Source: Acidobacteriota bacterium (lineage in GTDB: Bacteria > Acidobacteriota > Terriglobia > Bryobacterales > Bryobacteraceae). Taken from it: a stretch of 64,000 nt of DNA. This document shows, piece after piece, positions 9,113 to 17,713 of this stretch. The first letter of the stretch is position 1. The number at the start of each line of letters is the position of its first letter. Below the pieces are notes generated by a model. That model ran no database searches, was not told the DNA's origin, and was given only the letters and a program-made list of their open reading frames with translations. The stretch is from NCBI GenBank assembly GCA_016185425.1, contig JACPNQ010000009.1, positions 62,001 through 126,000 of the forward strand, in the 5' to 3' direction. The translations under genes and the position numbers were made by a program.

Positions 9113-10198
9113 GTGCGTGCCTTTCTCCTGCTCGCGGGGTCAGCCATTCTCTCGGCCGCGTCGTTTCCCTGGACGGATATTCCGGCTCCGCTGGCGCACC
9201 TGCTTGCCGAAAACGGCCTGACCGCGCACGGATACTCCGACTGGGTCAATCGCCACACCGCAGCAACAAAGGAGCGGCTGGCGGCGGGATCGGCGGAGCA
9301 TATCGCCTACTTCCTGCTCCAAACGAAATCGCTTGGCTCAAGAGATCCGCTCAATCCCGCGGCCGAAGCGCGGCGCTACTTCGATTCCCTGCCCGCCGCC
9401 GAGCGCCAAGCGTTCCTGCGGGGCGCGCCGTCACAGGCGGCGTTCAACCAGAGTGTGCAACACCGCATCCATCAATTCTTCAACCAGCCGCCGACATCGC
9501 AACGCCACCGAATCCTGCGCGAGATAGCCGGCGATCTCGGCTGGCCGCCGGACCGCGTCGTCCAGACCGCGTTCCGCTTCCTCATCCAACGCTCCGCGAC
9601 GGAAGATGCCGATACGCTCTATCAGGCGCGCGGCCTCAGCGCCGATCCCTTCCCCGCATCCATGGAGGCAATCGGGCGTGGGCTTGCCAAGTCGGGCAAT
9701 GCCGCCCCGCGGGCGGTCCTGCTCATCGGACCTGGCGCGGACCTCGGCTCCCGGTTCGGCGTCGAAGATGCGAAACCCGTTCGCTCTCCGCAGGCTTCCG
9801 CACTGTTGACCCTGCTCGGATCTCGACCTTCTATATATGACTGCATCGACATCCGGCCCGAGGTAGCCGCCGCGCTCGCCGATGGACCATGTCGCGCCAC
9901 AACGCTCGATCTGGTCGTCGACCCTCTCGCCGCCAACCGCTACAATCTTGCCGTCGCCACAAACGTGCTTGTCTATCTCGACGACAACGAACTCGCCCTC
10001 GCGTTGGCGAACATTGCGCGCTCGCTGCGTCCCGGTGGATGCCTTCTCCACAACGATGCCCGATTCGCCGCCCGCCTGTTCGGGGAGGCCGCCGGAATTC
10101 CCGTGACACACTTCGAATCGGTCTCGCTCGGGCGGCGTGACGGGCGCGAACAATTGGACCGCGTCGCCGTGCATTGCAAAATTTCGACGGTGCCTTGA
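9113..10198 (+). CDS. Putative class I SAM-dependent methyltransferase
   Basis: 361 residues. The N-terminal half is helical with an initial hydrophobic stretch. The C-terminal half resembles a Rossmann methyltransferase: VLLIGPGADLGSRFG is where glycine motif I would sit, and NVLVYLDDNELALALANI followed by SLRPGGCLLHND matches the post-motif region of class I enzymes. The usual acidic residue after motif I is not obvious, so it may be divergent or inactive. Substrate unknown. The longer frame overlaps the roadblock gene and crosses the terminator; GTG 9113, after it, is the best remaining start although no good ribosome site is visible. Confidence 0.55.
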   Translation: MRAFLLLAGSAILSAASFPWTDIPAPLAHLLAENGLTAHGYSDWVNRHTAATKERLAAGSAEHIAYFLLQTKSLGSRDPLNPAAEARRYFDSLPAAERQAFLRGAPSQAAFNQSVQHRIHQFFNQPPTSQRHRILREIAGDLGWPPDRVVQTAFRFLIQRSATEDADTLYQARGLSADPFPASMEAIGRGLAKSGNAAPRAVLLIGPGADLGSRFGVEDAKPVRSPQASALLTLLGSRPSIYDCIDIRPEVAAALADGPCRATTLDLVVDPLAANRYNLAVATNVLVYLDDNELALALANIARSLRPGGCLLHNDARFAARLFGEAAGIPVTHFESVSLGRRDGREQLDRVAVHCKISTVP

Positions 10199-10225
10199 CA
10201 ACGTCCGTCTGAAATGTGAAATAAT
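10195..10225 (+). promoter_or_regulatory. Possible sigma70 promoter of the Oar-type receptor operon
   Basis: A perfect TTGACA (10195-10200) overlaps the stop codon of the preceding gene. An A/T-rich -10-like AATAAT (10220-10225) follows at 19 bases, a little longer than optimal. It is the only promoter-like signal before the receptor gene. Confidence 0.4.
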
Positions 10226-10251
10226 AGCGTCACTTCCCTTCAGGAGATCCC

Positions 10252-13200
10252 ATGTCGAGACTCGTATTCGCCGCCATCGTACTCGCAGCCAGCGTTTCCG
10301 CGATCGCACAGCAAGGCCGCGGCAGCTACTTCGGAACCGTTACCGACACTTCCGGCGCCGCCGTGCCGGCCGCCAAGGTCACACTCACTAATGTCGCCAC
10401 GAACACCGCGGTGACCACGGAAACCAATAACGACGGACTCTACACAGCCACCGCTCTCCAGATCGGCGAGTACTCCATCCAGGTGGAAAAGTCCGGCTTC
10501 AAACGCTCGGTGCGCACAGGATTGACGCTGCAGGTCGATCAGCGCGCGCAAGTCGATTTCCGCCTCGACATCGGCGCCGTTGCCGAAACAATTGAAGTCA
10601 AGGGCGAGGCGGCCCTCGTCGATACGGGCTCGGCGACTGTCGGCAAGGTGGTCGAGAACCGCCGTGTCGTCGAACTGCCGCTGAACGGCCGCAATGCACT
10701 CGCGCTGACGCTGTTGACACCAAGCGTGAAGTCGAATGCGGGCCCGCTGAATTCGGGCTTCAGCGATCGCGGCATTCAGCTTTCGTCGATCTCGATCAAT
10801 GGCGGGCCGAATGCGATGAATGCGCAATCGCTCGACGGCGGGAATAATATTCAGAGCTACATCGGCGAAGTGGCAATCAACCCCGCCGTGGACGCGGTGG
10901 AGGAGTTCAAGGTACAGACCGGCGTGATGTCGGCTGAGTATGGCTTTACGGGCGGCGGCGTGATCAACATGGTGACCAAGGCCGGCTCGAACCTGCTACA
11001 CGGATCGCTGTATGAGTTTTTCCGTAACGACAAACTGGATGCGCGGTATACGTTCGCCACAAGCAAGCCGCCATTCCGGTACAACCAATACGGCGTTGCG
11101 GTTGGCGGACCGGTGATTAAGGACAAGACCTTCTTCTTCGGCAACTGGGAACAGTATGACTACCGGCGCTCCACTTCACCGATCAGCTCCATGCCGACCG
11201 TACGGCAACGCGGCGGCGATTTCGGGGATTTGCTGGGCGCCAACGGTGCACTGATTCCGATCTACGATCCGGCCACGACGAGCGGATTGACTCGGTCACT
11301 GTTTCCGAATAACCGCGTGCCGGTGAGCCGCATGGATCCGGTCTCGCTGAAGATCAACGATTTTTATCCGCTGCCGAACCGCACACCAACCAACGCCTTC
11401 ACCAACGCCAATAACTTCATCAACGTGGCGAGCGAAGTGAAGAGCATGCGCCAGTACACCGGAAGAGTTGACCACCGGTTCAGCGACAAGAATTCGCTGT
11501 TTGCCCGTTACTCCTACTTCCTGCACAAGACAGACAACGGCGGCAGCATTTATCCGGACCCGATTGTTTCCAAACGCGACGACGCCTTGGAGAACAAGAA
11601 TTTCGCGCTCACCGACACGCACAGCTTTTCTCCGGCGATGTTGAATGAACTGCGCGTGGGCGCCACGCGTGGTTATTTCCCCTTTATCGTGCGCAGCTTT
11701 GGAGGCGGCTGGCCGCAGAAGTTGGGCTTGCCGGCATCGGTACCCGCCGATACATTCCCGGTAATCTCCAACGGCCTCACTGGCTTTAACACCGGCACAG
11801 CCGGATTGCGGGCGAGCATCAACCTGCAGTTCTTCGACATGCTCACCAAGATCTCCGGCAACCACACGATGAAGTACGGATTCGACTTCCGCACTCTGCA
11901 GGGCAATAACTTACAGCGTTCGGCGCCGTCTGGGAGTTTCAACTTCACCAGCGGATTGACGGGGAATCCGGCGGCGCAGGCCGGTACGGGTTCGGCCTAT
12001 GCGACCTTCCTGCTGGGAGAGGTGGCGAACGCGAGCGGCACAACGCACCTCGGCGAAAGCGAGCGCGGCAAAAGCTACTCGATCTTTTTCCAGGACGACT
12101 GGAAGTTTACGCGCCGATTGACCTTCAATCTCGGCATGCGTTGGGACTACCAGACCCAGCCGGTGGAAGCCAATAACGGCATCACGAACTTTGATCCGGC
12201 AGTGAGATTAGACAACGGCCTGCTGGGAGCAACCGTGTTCGCCAATACGGACGGGCAGCCGCGGAACTGGCGTCAGGGCGATTTCAACGATTTCGCACCG
12301 CGGATCGGTCTGGCTTACGATGTGTTCGGCAGCGGCAAAACGGTATTCCGCGCAGGGTATGGCATTTACTATCCGTCCCAGTTCTGGCGGAACAACTACG
12401 GCAGTGTGAATGGCTTCGCCAACACCTCCACGTCCTACACGTCGAGCAATGGCAATATCAAAGCCTTTCAGTTCAGCTCCGGTTTCCCGACGCCGCTCCT
12501 GCAGCCCGCCGGCCGGGCGCTGGGTCCGAAGGCGTTCCTCGGTCAGGGTGCCAACTACGACGAACCGATCGGTACAACGCCGCTTTCACAGCAGTTCAGC
12601 GCTTCGTTGCAGCATCAGTTGCCGGGCCGCATCCTGATCGACGTTTCCTACAGCGGCAATCAAGGCAGCCACTTCACCACTGGTCCCTATAATATGAACC
12701 AGCTCGACAACCAGTACCTGGGCCTTGGGCTGGCGTTGCAGGACCAAGTGCCGAACCCGAATGCGGGCAAAGTGCCAGGCGCGCTCGGAAACGCAACCAT
12801 CACGCGCGAACAATCGCTGCTTCCCTTCCCTTACTATCAGGGCATCAACGTCCGCAATCCGCGCATGGGCAACTTCAATTCTCACCTGTTGATCGTGAGT
12901 GTGGAGAAGCGCATGTCCAAGGGTCTTACCTTCATGTTCAACTTCACCGGCGGCAAGATCATCTCCGAAGGTCTGGGTACGCCGGTCGATTTCGGCCCTA
13001 TCGAACAGACCAACCAGGTCGCCTATCAGGATGGCCGCTTCAATCGCCGCTTGGAACGGAGCGTTGATCCGACGGACGTTTCCAAGCGCGCCGTCGTCAG
13101 CCTGCTCTATGAGCTGCCTTTCGGTAAAGGAGCCGGTGCCGTCAACCGCATCATCGGCGGCTGGCAGATCAATACGATTGGCATCATGCAGACCGGCCTT

Positions 13201-13608
13201 CCGATACTGATCGGCGGCGCGAACAACTTCCGCGCCTCGCGGCCGAATTCTACTGGCCAGTCCGCCAAGCTCGACGATCCTTCCGCCGCGCGCTGGTTCA
13301 ACACGGATGCATTCATCAATCCTTCGAACTATACGTTCGGCAACATCGGACGCGCACTGCCCGACGTCCGCGGACCCGGCACCTTCAATTGGGACTTGAG
13401 CTTCATCAAGAATACCCGCGTTACCGAACGGGTGAACCTGCAGTTCCGCGCCGAAATGTTCAACTTCATGAACAACGTAAACCTCGGCATTCCGAACGGC
13501 GGCTTCTCAGCCGGACCGAACGGTAAGAACCAGAGCGGCACCTTTGGTACGATCACTTCAGCCCGCGACTCCCGCAACATCCAACTCGGTCTGAAGCTCC
13601 TCTTCTAA
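10252..13608 (+). CDS. Oar-type TonB-dependent outer-membrane receptor
   Basis: 1118 residues. A signal peptide ends near SAIAQQ. Residues 25-110 are a carboxypeptidase-regulatory-like beta domain (GTVTDTSGAAVPAAKVTLTN). A plug-like region follows (VELPLNGRNALALTLLTP; SINGGPNAMNAQSLDGGNN), then a ~900-residue barrel rich in aromatic strands, ending in QLGLKLLF as expected for outer-membrane insertion. Such proteins import large ligands or act in adhesion and fibre assembly; the ligand cannot be read from the sequence. CAGGAG sits well placed before ATG 10252. The NHL-repeat gene begins at the base after the stop codon, so this heads a five-gene unit. Confidence 0.9.
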   Translation: MSRLVFAAIVLAASVSAIAQQGRGSYFGTVTDTSGAAVPAAKVTLTNVATNTAVTTETNNDGLYTATALQIGEYSIQVEKSGFKRSVRTGLTLQVDQRAQVDFRLDIGAVAETIEVKGEAALVDTGSATVGKVVENRRVVELPLNGRNALALTLLTPSVKSNAGPLNSGFSDRGIQLSSISINGGPNAMNAQSLDGGNNIQSYIGEVAINPAVDAVEEFKVQTGVMSAEYGFTGGGVINMVTKAGSNLLHGSLYEFFRNDKLDARYTFATSKPPFRYNQYGVAVGGPVIKDKTFFFGNWEQYDYRRSTSPISSMPTVRQRGGDFGDLLGANGALIPIYDPATTSGLTRSLFPNNRVPVSRMDPVSLKINDFYPLPNRTPTNAFTNANNFINVASEVKSMRQYTGRVDHRFSDKNSLFARYSYFLHKTDNGGSIYPDPIVSKRDDALENKNFALTDTHSFSPAMLNELRVGATRGYFPFIVRSFGGGWPQKLGLPASVPADTFPVISNGLTGFNTGTAGLRASINLQFFDMLTKISGNHTMKYGFDFRTLQGNNLQRSAPSGSFNFTSGLTGNPAAQAGTGSAYATFLLGEVANASGTTHLGESERGKSYSIFFQDDWKFTRRLTFNLGMRWDYQTQPVEANNGITNFDPAVRLDNGLLGATVFANTDGQPRNWRQGDFNDFAPRIGLAYDVFGSGKTVFRAGYGIYYPSQFWRNNYGSVNGFANTSTSYTSSNGNIKAFQFSSGFPTPLLQPAGRALGPKAFLGQGANYDEPIGTTPLSQQFSASLQHQLPGRILIDVSYSGNQGSHFTTGPYNMNQLDNQYLGLGLALQDQVPNPNAGKVPGALGNATITREQSLLPFPYYQGINVRNPRMGNFNSHLLIVSVEKRMSKGLTFMFNFTGGKIISEGLGTPVDFGPIEQTNQVAYQDGRFNRRLERSVDPTDVSKRAVVSLLYELPFGKGAGAVNRIIGGWQINTIGIMQTGLPILIGGANNFRASRPNSTGQSAKLDDPSAARWFNTDAFINPSNYTFGNIGRALPDVRGPGTFNWDLSFIKNTRVTERVNLQFRAEMFNFMNNVNLGIPNGGFSAGPNGKNQSGTFGTITSARDSRNIQLGLKLLF

Positions 13609-14472
13609 ATGAAAACTCTGCTTGCCATCCTCGTCACCGGCTTGGCCTTCGCGGCCGACGCTCCCTATGTCTCCGCCGGCTTTCTCAAGATTCCGGCGGA
13701 GGTCAAACTGGGCCCTATGTCGGCGGTGGAGATTGACCGCAAGGGCAACACCTACGTCCTTCACCGCGGCGAGCCGCCATTGCTCGCCTTCGACAAGAAC
13801 GGCAAGTATGTAGGCGGCTTCGGCACGGGCGAGTTCAAGGTCGCACACGGTTTGCGGGCCGATAAGGACGGCAACATCTGGACCACGGATAACGGCCTGC
13901 ACGTCCTGCATAAATTCTCTCCGCAAGGAAAGGTGCTGGCGACGCTCGGAGAAAAGGGAGTGGCGGGCGGCGACGAAAAGCACTTCCGCGCGCCCGACGA
14001 TGTAGTCTTTGCTTCGAACGGCGACATGTATGTGGCCGATAGCGGAAACGGCCGGATCGTCCACCTCAACAAGAACGGCCAGTTCATATCGCAGTTCGGA
14101 AAAAAAGGTAGCGGGAAGGGGCAGTTTTCGACGGCACACGGTCTGGCAATCGACTCCAAAGATCGCATCTACGTCGCCGACCGCGGCAACAAGCGCGTCC
14201 AGGTCTTCGCCTCTTCCGGCGAATTCCTCGCCGAGTGGGCAGGTTTCGGCAATCCATTCGGGCTCCTCGTAACCGGGAAGCAGTTGATCGTCAGCGAAGG
14301 CGACCTCAATCGTATGTTCCACTTCGATATTGAGAGCGGTAAAATCGTCAGTGAGTGGGGCGATGCGCAAACGCTACAGTTGCCGCACTTAATGTCAACC
14401 GACCGCAAAGGCAATCTGTATGTCGCCGAAGTGAACGGCAAACGCGTACAGATCTTCCGGAGAAAAGGATGA
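13609..14472 (+). CDS. Secreted NHL-repeat beta-propeller protein
   Basis: 287 residues with a short signal peptide (MKTLLAILVTGLAFA). At least five NHL blades are visible, with repeated patterns such as GLAIDSKDRIYVADRGNKRVQVF, HGLRADKDGNIWTTD and DDVVFASNGDMYVADSGNGRI spaced by 45-50 residues. NHL propellers bind protein, glycan or small ligands, and some carry lyase activity, but no catalytic signature is evident. It starts immediately after the receptor stop codon and its own stop overlaps the next start, so it is translationally linked to both. Confidence 0.85.
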   Translation: MKTLLAILVTGLAFAADAPYVSAGFLKIPAEVKLGPMSAVEIDRKGNTYVLHRGEPPLLAFDKNGKYVGGFGTGEFKVAHGLRADKDGNIWTTDNGLHVLHKFSPQGKVLATLGEKGVAGGDEKHFRAPDDVVFASNGDMYVADSGNGRIVHLNKNGQFISQFGKKGSGKGQFSTAHGLAIDSKDRIYVADRGNKRVQVFASSGEFLAEWAGFGNPFGLLVTGKQLIVSEGDLNRMFHFDIESGKIVSEWGDAQTLQLPHLMSTDRKGNLYVAEVNGKRVQIFRRKG

Positions 14473-16304
14473 CCCGTTTCGGACTGCTCCTGCTGCCTAT
14501 GGCGCTCTTCTCGCAGACGCCTTCGCCGAAGCTGTCGCACCAGGAAGCCGAGCAGTTCGAACAGGCGCACAAGCCGCTTATCCAGCCCGAAAGGCCCCGG
14601 TCGAAGGACGCCGCTTCCGCGACCGCGCAGGTCGCCGGCGCCTTGCCTGCAAGAGGCGCATCCGCGCCCGTCGCGCAGCGAACATTCATCGACAAGTTCG
14701 TCTTCGCCAGGATGACCGCGGACAAAGTGCCGCACGCGCCGCTGGCTTCCGATGAGGAGTTTGCCCGCCGTGCGTGGCTCGACGCGACCGGCCGCATCCC
14801 AGCCCCGGCCGAGTTGACCGCGTTCCTCAACGACCGGTCGCCGAACAAGCGGGACTTGCTCATCGACAAGCTCACCGCATCGGACGCCTTCATCGATAAG
14901 TGGACTTACTACTTCGAAGACCTCTTCCGCGCCGGCGGACGCATGGGTTCCGGCCTCAACCTCTTTCACTATTGGGTCCGCGAATGGCTGAAGCTGGATC
15001 GGCCATACAACGAAGTCGTGACCGACCTCCTTACCGGCGCTGGTAAATCCAGCTTTTCCGTCCCCGGCGCACTCTATTATCAGCGCGACTTCGTCAAAGC
15101 CAAAGACGATCCGGAAACACCGGACGCGCACGATCTCGTCAACCAGCCAGACACTGTCGACGAATTCACGGTCACCTATTCGAAAGTTCTTCTCGGTCTC
15201 AACGTCGCGTGCATCTCGTGTCACGATGGCGCGGGCCACCTGGAGAAGGTCAACCTGTTTCTCGTCAAAAAGAAGCGCGAGGACTTTTTCAGCCAGGCTG
15301 CCTTCTTCGGCAAAACCCGTCAGATCATGAACTGGGAGAACGGCTACCAGGCGAACACCGAATACACGGTTGACGACGACGCGCCCGGCTACGATCGCAA
15401 AGCCGAGAGCATCGTCCGCGTTCCGCGCCGCGGAGCCGGACTTTCCCAGCCGCGTTTCCTGCTTACAGGCGAACCCCCGCGCGATGGTGAAAACGCACGC
15501 GACGGCCTCGCCCGGTTGATGACGGGCCATATTCAGTTCCGCCGCGCGTTTGTCAACCGCATCTGGTCGGAGTTGATGGGCTTCGGCATCGTCGAACCGA
15601 TCGATGACTTTGATCTCGCCCGCTACGACGCAAAGAATCCGCCGCCCGCGCCATGGTCGATTCAGCCGTCCAATCCGGCGCTGCTTGACGCGATGGCCAA
15701 CGATTTCGGCGCGCATCAGCACAGTTTCCGCCACGTCGTCCGCACCATCATGAAGTCGAGCGCGTATCAACTCTCCTCCAACTTCCCCGGAGAATGGAAA
15801 GAGAATTACACTCCCTACTACGCGCGCAAGTATGTCCGTATGCTTAGCGCGCCCGAACTGCACGACGCCATCGCTCTCGCCACCGGGCAGCCCGGCGCCT
15901 TCTCCAGCGGTACGGAGAAGGTGGGCATGGTGATGCAGATGCCGGAGCCGAAGAAAGCGTCGAACGACGTGCAGAGTTTTATGCGCACCTTCGGCCAGTC
16001 GAATCGTGATGACATGCCGAAGAAGGTACCGCCGAGTTCTCTGCAGGCAATGCTGTTGATGCAGTCTCGCGTTGTTACGGAACGCGTCAACTCGGCAAAG
16101 GGCGGTCTGCTTGCGGCGCTCCTGGAGAAGACTGCCGATAACAAAGCTCTCGTCGAACAGGTCTATCTGCATACGGTCTCTCGCAAGCCCTCCGCTCCGG
16201 AAATGAAGGTCGGCCTGGAAGCCCTGGAAAAGGATCGTCGAAGCGGCGCGGAGAACCTGCAGTGGGCGCTGCTCAACTCGCCCGAGTTTCTCTTCAACTA
16301 CTGA
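14469..16304 (+). CDS. DUF1549/DUF1553 (PSD1-type) protein with one CxxCH heme motif
   Basis: 611 residues with an N-terminal secretion signal (RFGLLLLPMALFSQ). DUF1549 spans roughly residues 75-270 (RRAWLDATGRIPAPAELTAF; WTYYFEDLF) and DUF1553 roughly 350-600 (FRRAFVNRIWSELMGFGIVEP; ALLDAMANDF). One c-type heme motif, CISCH, lies within the DUF1549 part near residue 242. These domains are best known from Planctomycetes, paired with DUF1501 proteins as here; their biochemical role is unproven. ATG 14469 overlaps the NHL stop (ATGA) and has GGAG six bases before it; the longer frame has no support. Confidence 0.88.
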   Translation: MTRFGLLLLPMALFSQTPSPKLSHQEAEQFEQAHKPLIQPERPRSKDAASATAQVAGALPARGASAPVAQRTFIDKFVFARMTADKVPHAPLASDEEFARRAWLDATGRIPAPAELTAFLNDRSPNKRDLLIDKLTASDAFIDKWTYYFEDLFRAGGRMGSGLNLFHYWVREWLKLDRPYNEVVTDLLTGAGKSSFSVPGALYYQRDFVKAKDDPETPDAHDLVNQPDTVDEFTVTYSKVLLGLNVACISCHDGAGHLEKVNLFLVKKKREDFFSQAAFFGKTRQIMNWENGYQANTEYTVDDDAPGYDRKAESIVRVPRRGAGLSQPRFLLTGEPPRDGENARDGLARLMTGHIQFRRAFVNRIWSELMGFGIVEPIDDFDLARYDAKNPPPAPWSIQPSNPALLDAMANDFGAHQHSFRHVVRTIMKSSAYQLSSNFPGEWKENYTPYYARKYVRMLSAPELHDAIALATGQPGAFSSGTEKVGMVMQMPEPKKASNDVQSFMRTFGQSNRDDMPKKVPPSSLQAMLLMQSRVVTERVNSAKGGLLAALLEKTADNKALVEQVYLHTVSRKPSAPEMKVGLEALEKDRRSGAENLQWALLNSPEFLFNY

Positions 16305-16310
16305 GGCAAT

Positions 16311-17711
16311 ATGGATAAGCGCGTCTCCGATTTCCTGCCTGCCCGCCGCGACATCCTGAAGCTCGGCGGCCACGGCCTGCTCGGCGCATTTGCCAGCCAG
16401 GCCCTCCTGCCCATTCAAGTCCGCGCCGCCGGCCGCGCCAATCCTCGCGGCTCGGCGCGATTCTGTATCCTTATTGAACTCGCCGGCGCGCTCAGCCACA
16501 TCGATTCCTTCGACTTCAAGGAAGACGCGGGCACGCAAAAGGACTTCGACGTTCGTAAGATCAAGGACGATCTTTACCTGCCCTATCGCCTTTTCCCGGA
16601 ACTCTCAAAGGAGATGGATAAGATCGCCATTGTCCGCTCGATGAAGAGTCACGAAGTGGTACATTTCCGCGGCCAGTATTATACGCAGGCGGGCCGGCCG
16701 CTGAATCCGGCGCAGGCCCCGGAGATTCCTTCCGTCGGCTCTGTCCTCAGTTACGAATTTGAGAAACAGCGGCGTGAAAAGGACACGTTCCCTACCTACA
16801 TCGGCTGCAACCTGGACACGTCCGGCTGTGGGGCGTTGTCAACGGGCTTTCTTCCTCCGCGTTTCTCCGTTCTCGACGTGAATCTGAAGGAAGGCTCCGC
16901 CTCGGCGCCAGGCAGCGCGGAAGCGATGGCGGTGCTCGAAGAGCGCTACCGGATCCTTAGCAAACTCGACGACGTGATGGCCGGTTCACGCGCGGGCCGC
17001 GATCGCCAGTTCGGCGCTTTCCGCGACTTTCAGCACTCCGCCTTTCAACTCCTCGGCGATGCCCGCTGGCCGCAGGCCTTCCAGATGTCGAAAGAGGAGA
17101 TCGCCCGTTACGGCGACAACTCCGTCGGCCTCGGCTGCCTCTTTGCGCGCAATACCGTAAAAGCGGACGCCGGCACGCGCTACATCCACATCACGCACCC
17201 CGATTGGGATCATCATCGCAACATTTACAACCACGCCGTCAAGAGCAATCACTATATCCGCTGCAACGAATTCGACCGCGCCATGGCCGCGCTGCTCCGC
17301 GACCTCGCCGCCGAGCCCTCTCCACGCGAGAAGGGCAAGACGCTTCTCGACGAGACGATGGTCGTCATGGCAACGGAATTTGGCCGCGTCCCAGGAGCGT
17401 TGAATGGCATCGCGGGCCGGCATCACTACAACCTCGCCTACGTCTCGCTCTTCGCGGGAGGCGGCGTCAAGGGTGGCCGTATCATCGGGAAGACCGATGC
17501 CAAGGGCGAACAGGTGGTCGATAACGGTTGGAAGTACTCGAAGCACCAGATCAAGACAGAAAATATCTACGCCTCCATTTACTCGGCTATGGGAATCGAT
17601 TGGACAAAAGCGATCACCAATACACCTTCCCGCCGCGCTTACCGCTACGTCGATCCGCTCGGCGCAACGGAGATGGTGATGGACGACGAGATCGCGGACC
17701 TTTTCGTTTGA
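16311..17711 (+). CDS. DUF1501 family exported protein
   Basis: 466 residues. The N-terminus carries a Tat-like signal (ARRDILKLGG followed by a hydrophobic run), so it is probably exported folded. The body matches DUF1501, a family with the alkaline phosphatase/sulfatase-like fold: FCILIELAGALSHIDSFD, HITHPDWDHHRNIYNH, VVMATEFGRVPGALNGIAGRHHY. The conserved Asp/His pairs could bind metal, but activity has not been shown for the family. It follows the DUF1549/DUF1553 gene by six bases, the usual pairing, and precedes the fusion gene by two bases. Confidence 0.88.
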   Translation: MDKRVSDFLPARRDILKLGGHGLLGAFASQALLPIQVRAAGRANPRGSARFCILIELAGALSHIDSFDFKEDAGTQKDFDVRKIKDDLYLPYRLFPELSKEMDKIAIVRSMKSHEVVHFRGQYYTQAGRPLNPAQAPEIPSVGSVLSYEFEKQRREKDTFPTYIGCNLDTSGCGALSTGFLPPRFSVLDVNLKEGSASAPGSAEAMAVLEERYRILSKLDDVMAGSRAGRDRQFGAFRDFQHSAFQLLGDARWPQAFQMSKEEIARYGDNSVGLGCLFARNTVKADAGTRYIHITHPDWDHHRNIYNHAVKSNHYIRCNEFDRAMAALLRDLAAEPSPREKGKTLLDETMVVMATEFGRVPGALNGIAGRHHYNLAYVSLFAGGGVKGGRIIGKTDAKGEQVVDNGWKYSKHQIKTENIYASIYSAMGIDWTKAITNTPSRRAYRYVDPLGATEMVMDDEIADLFV

Positions 17712-17713
17712 CG

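Noticed and set aside
14169-16538. 789-codon open frame on the minus strand opposite the NHL and DUF1549/1553 genes
   Set aside because: It mirrors codon-biased GC-rich genes with clear domains on the plus strand; its product is Arg/Ala/Gly-rich with no motif.
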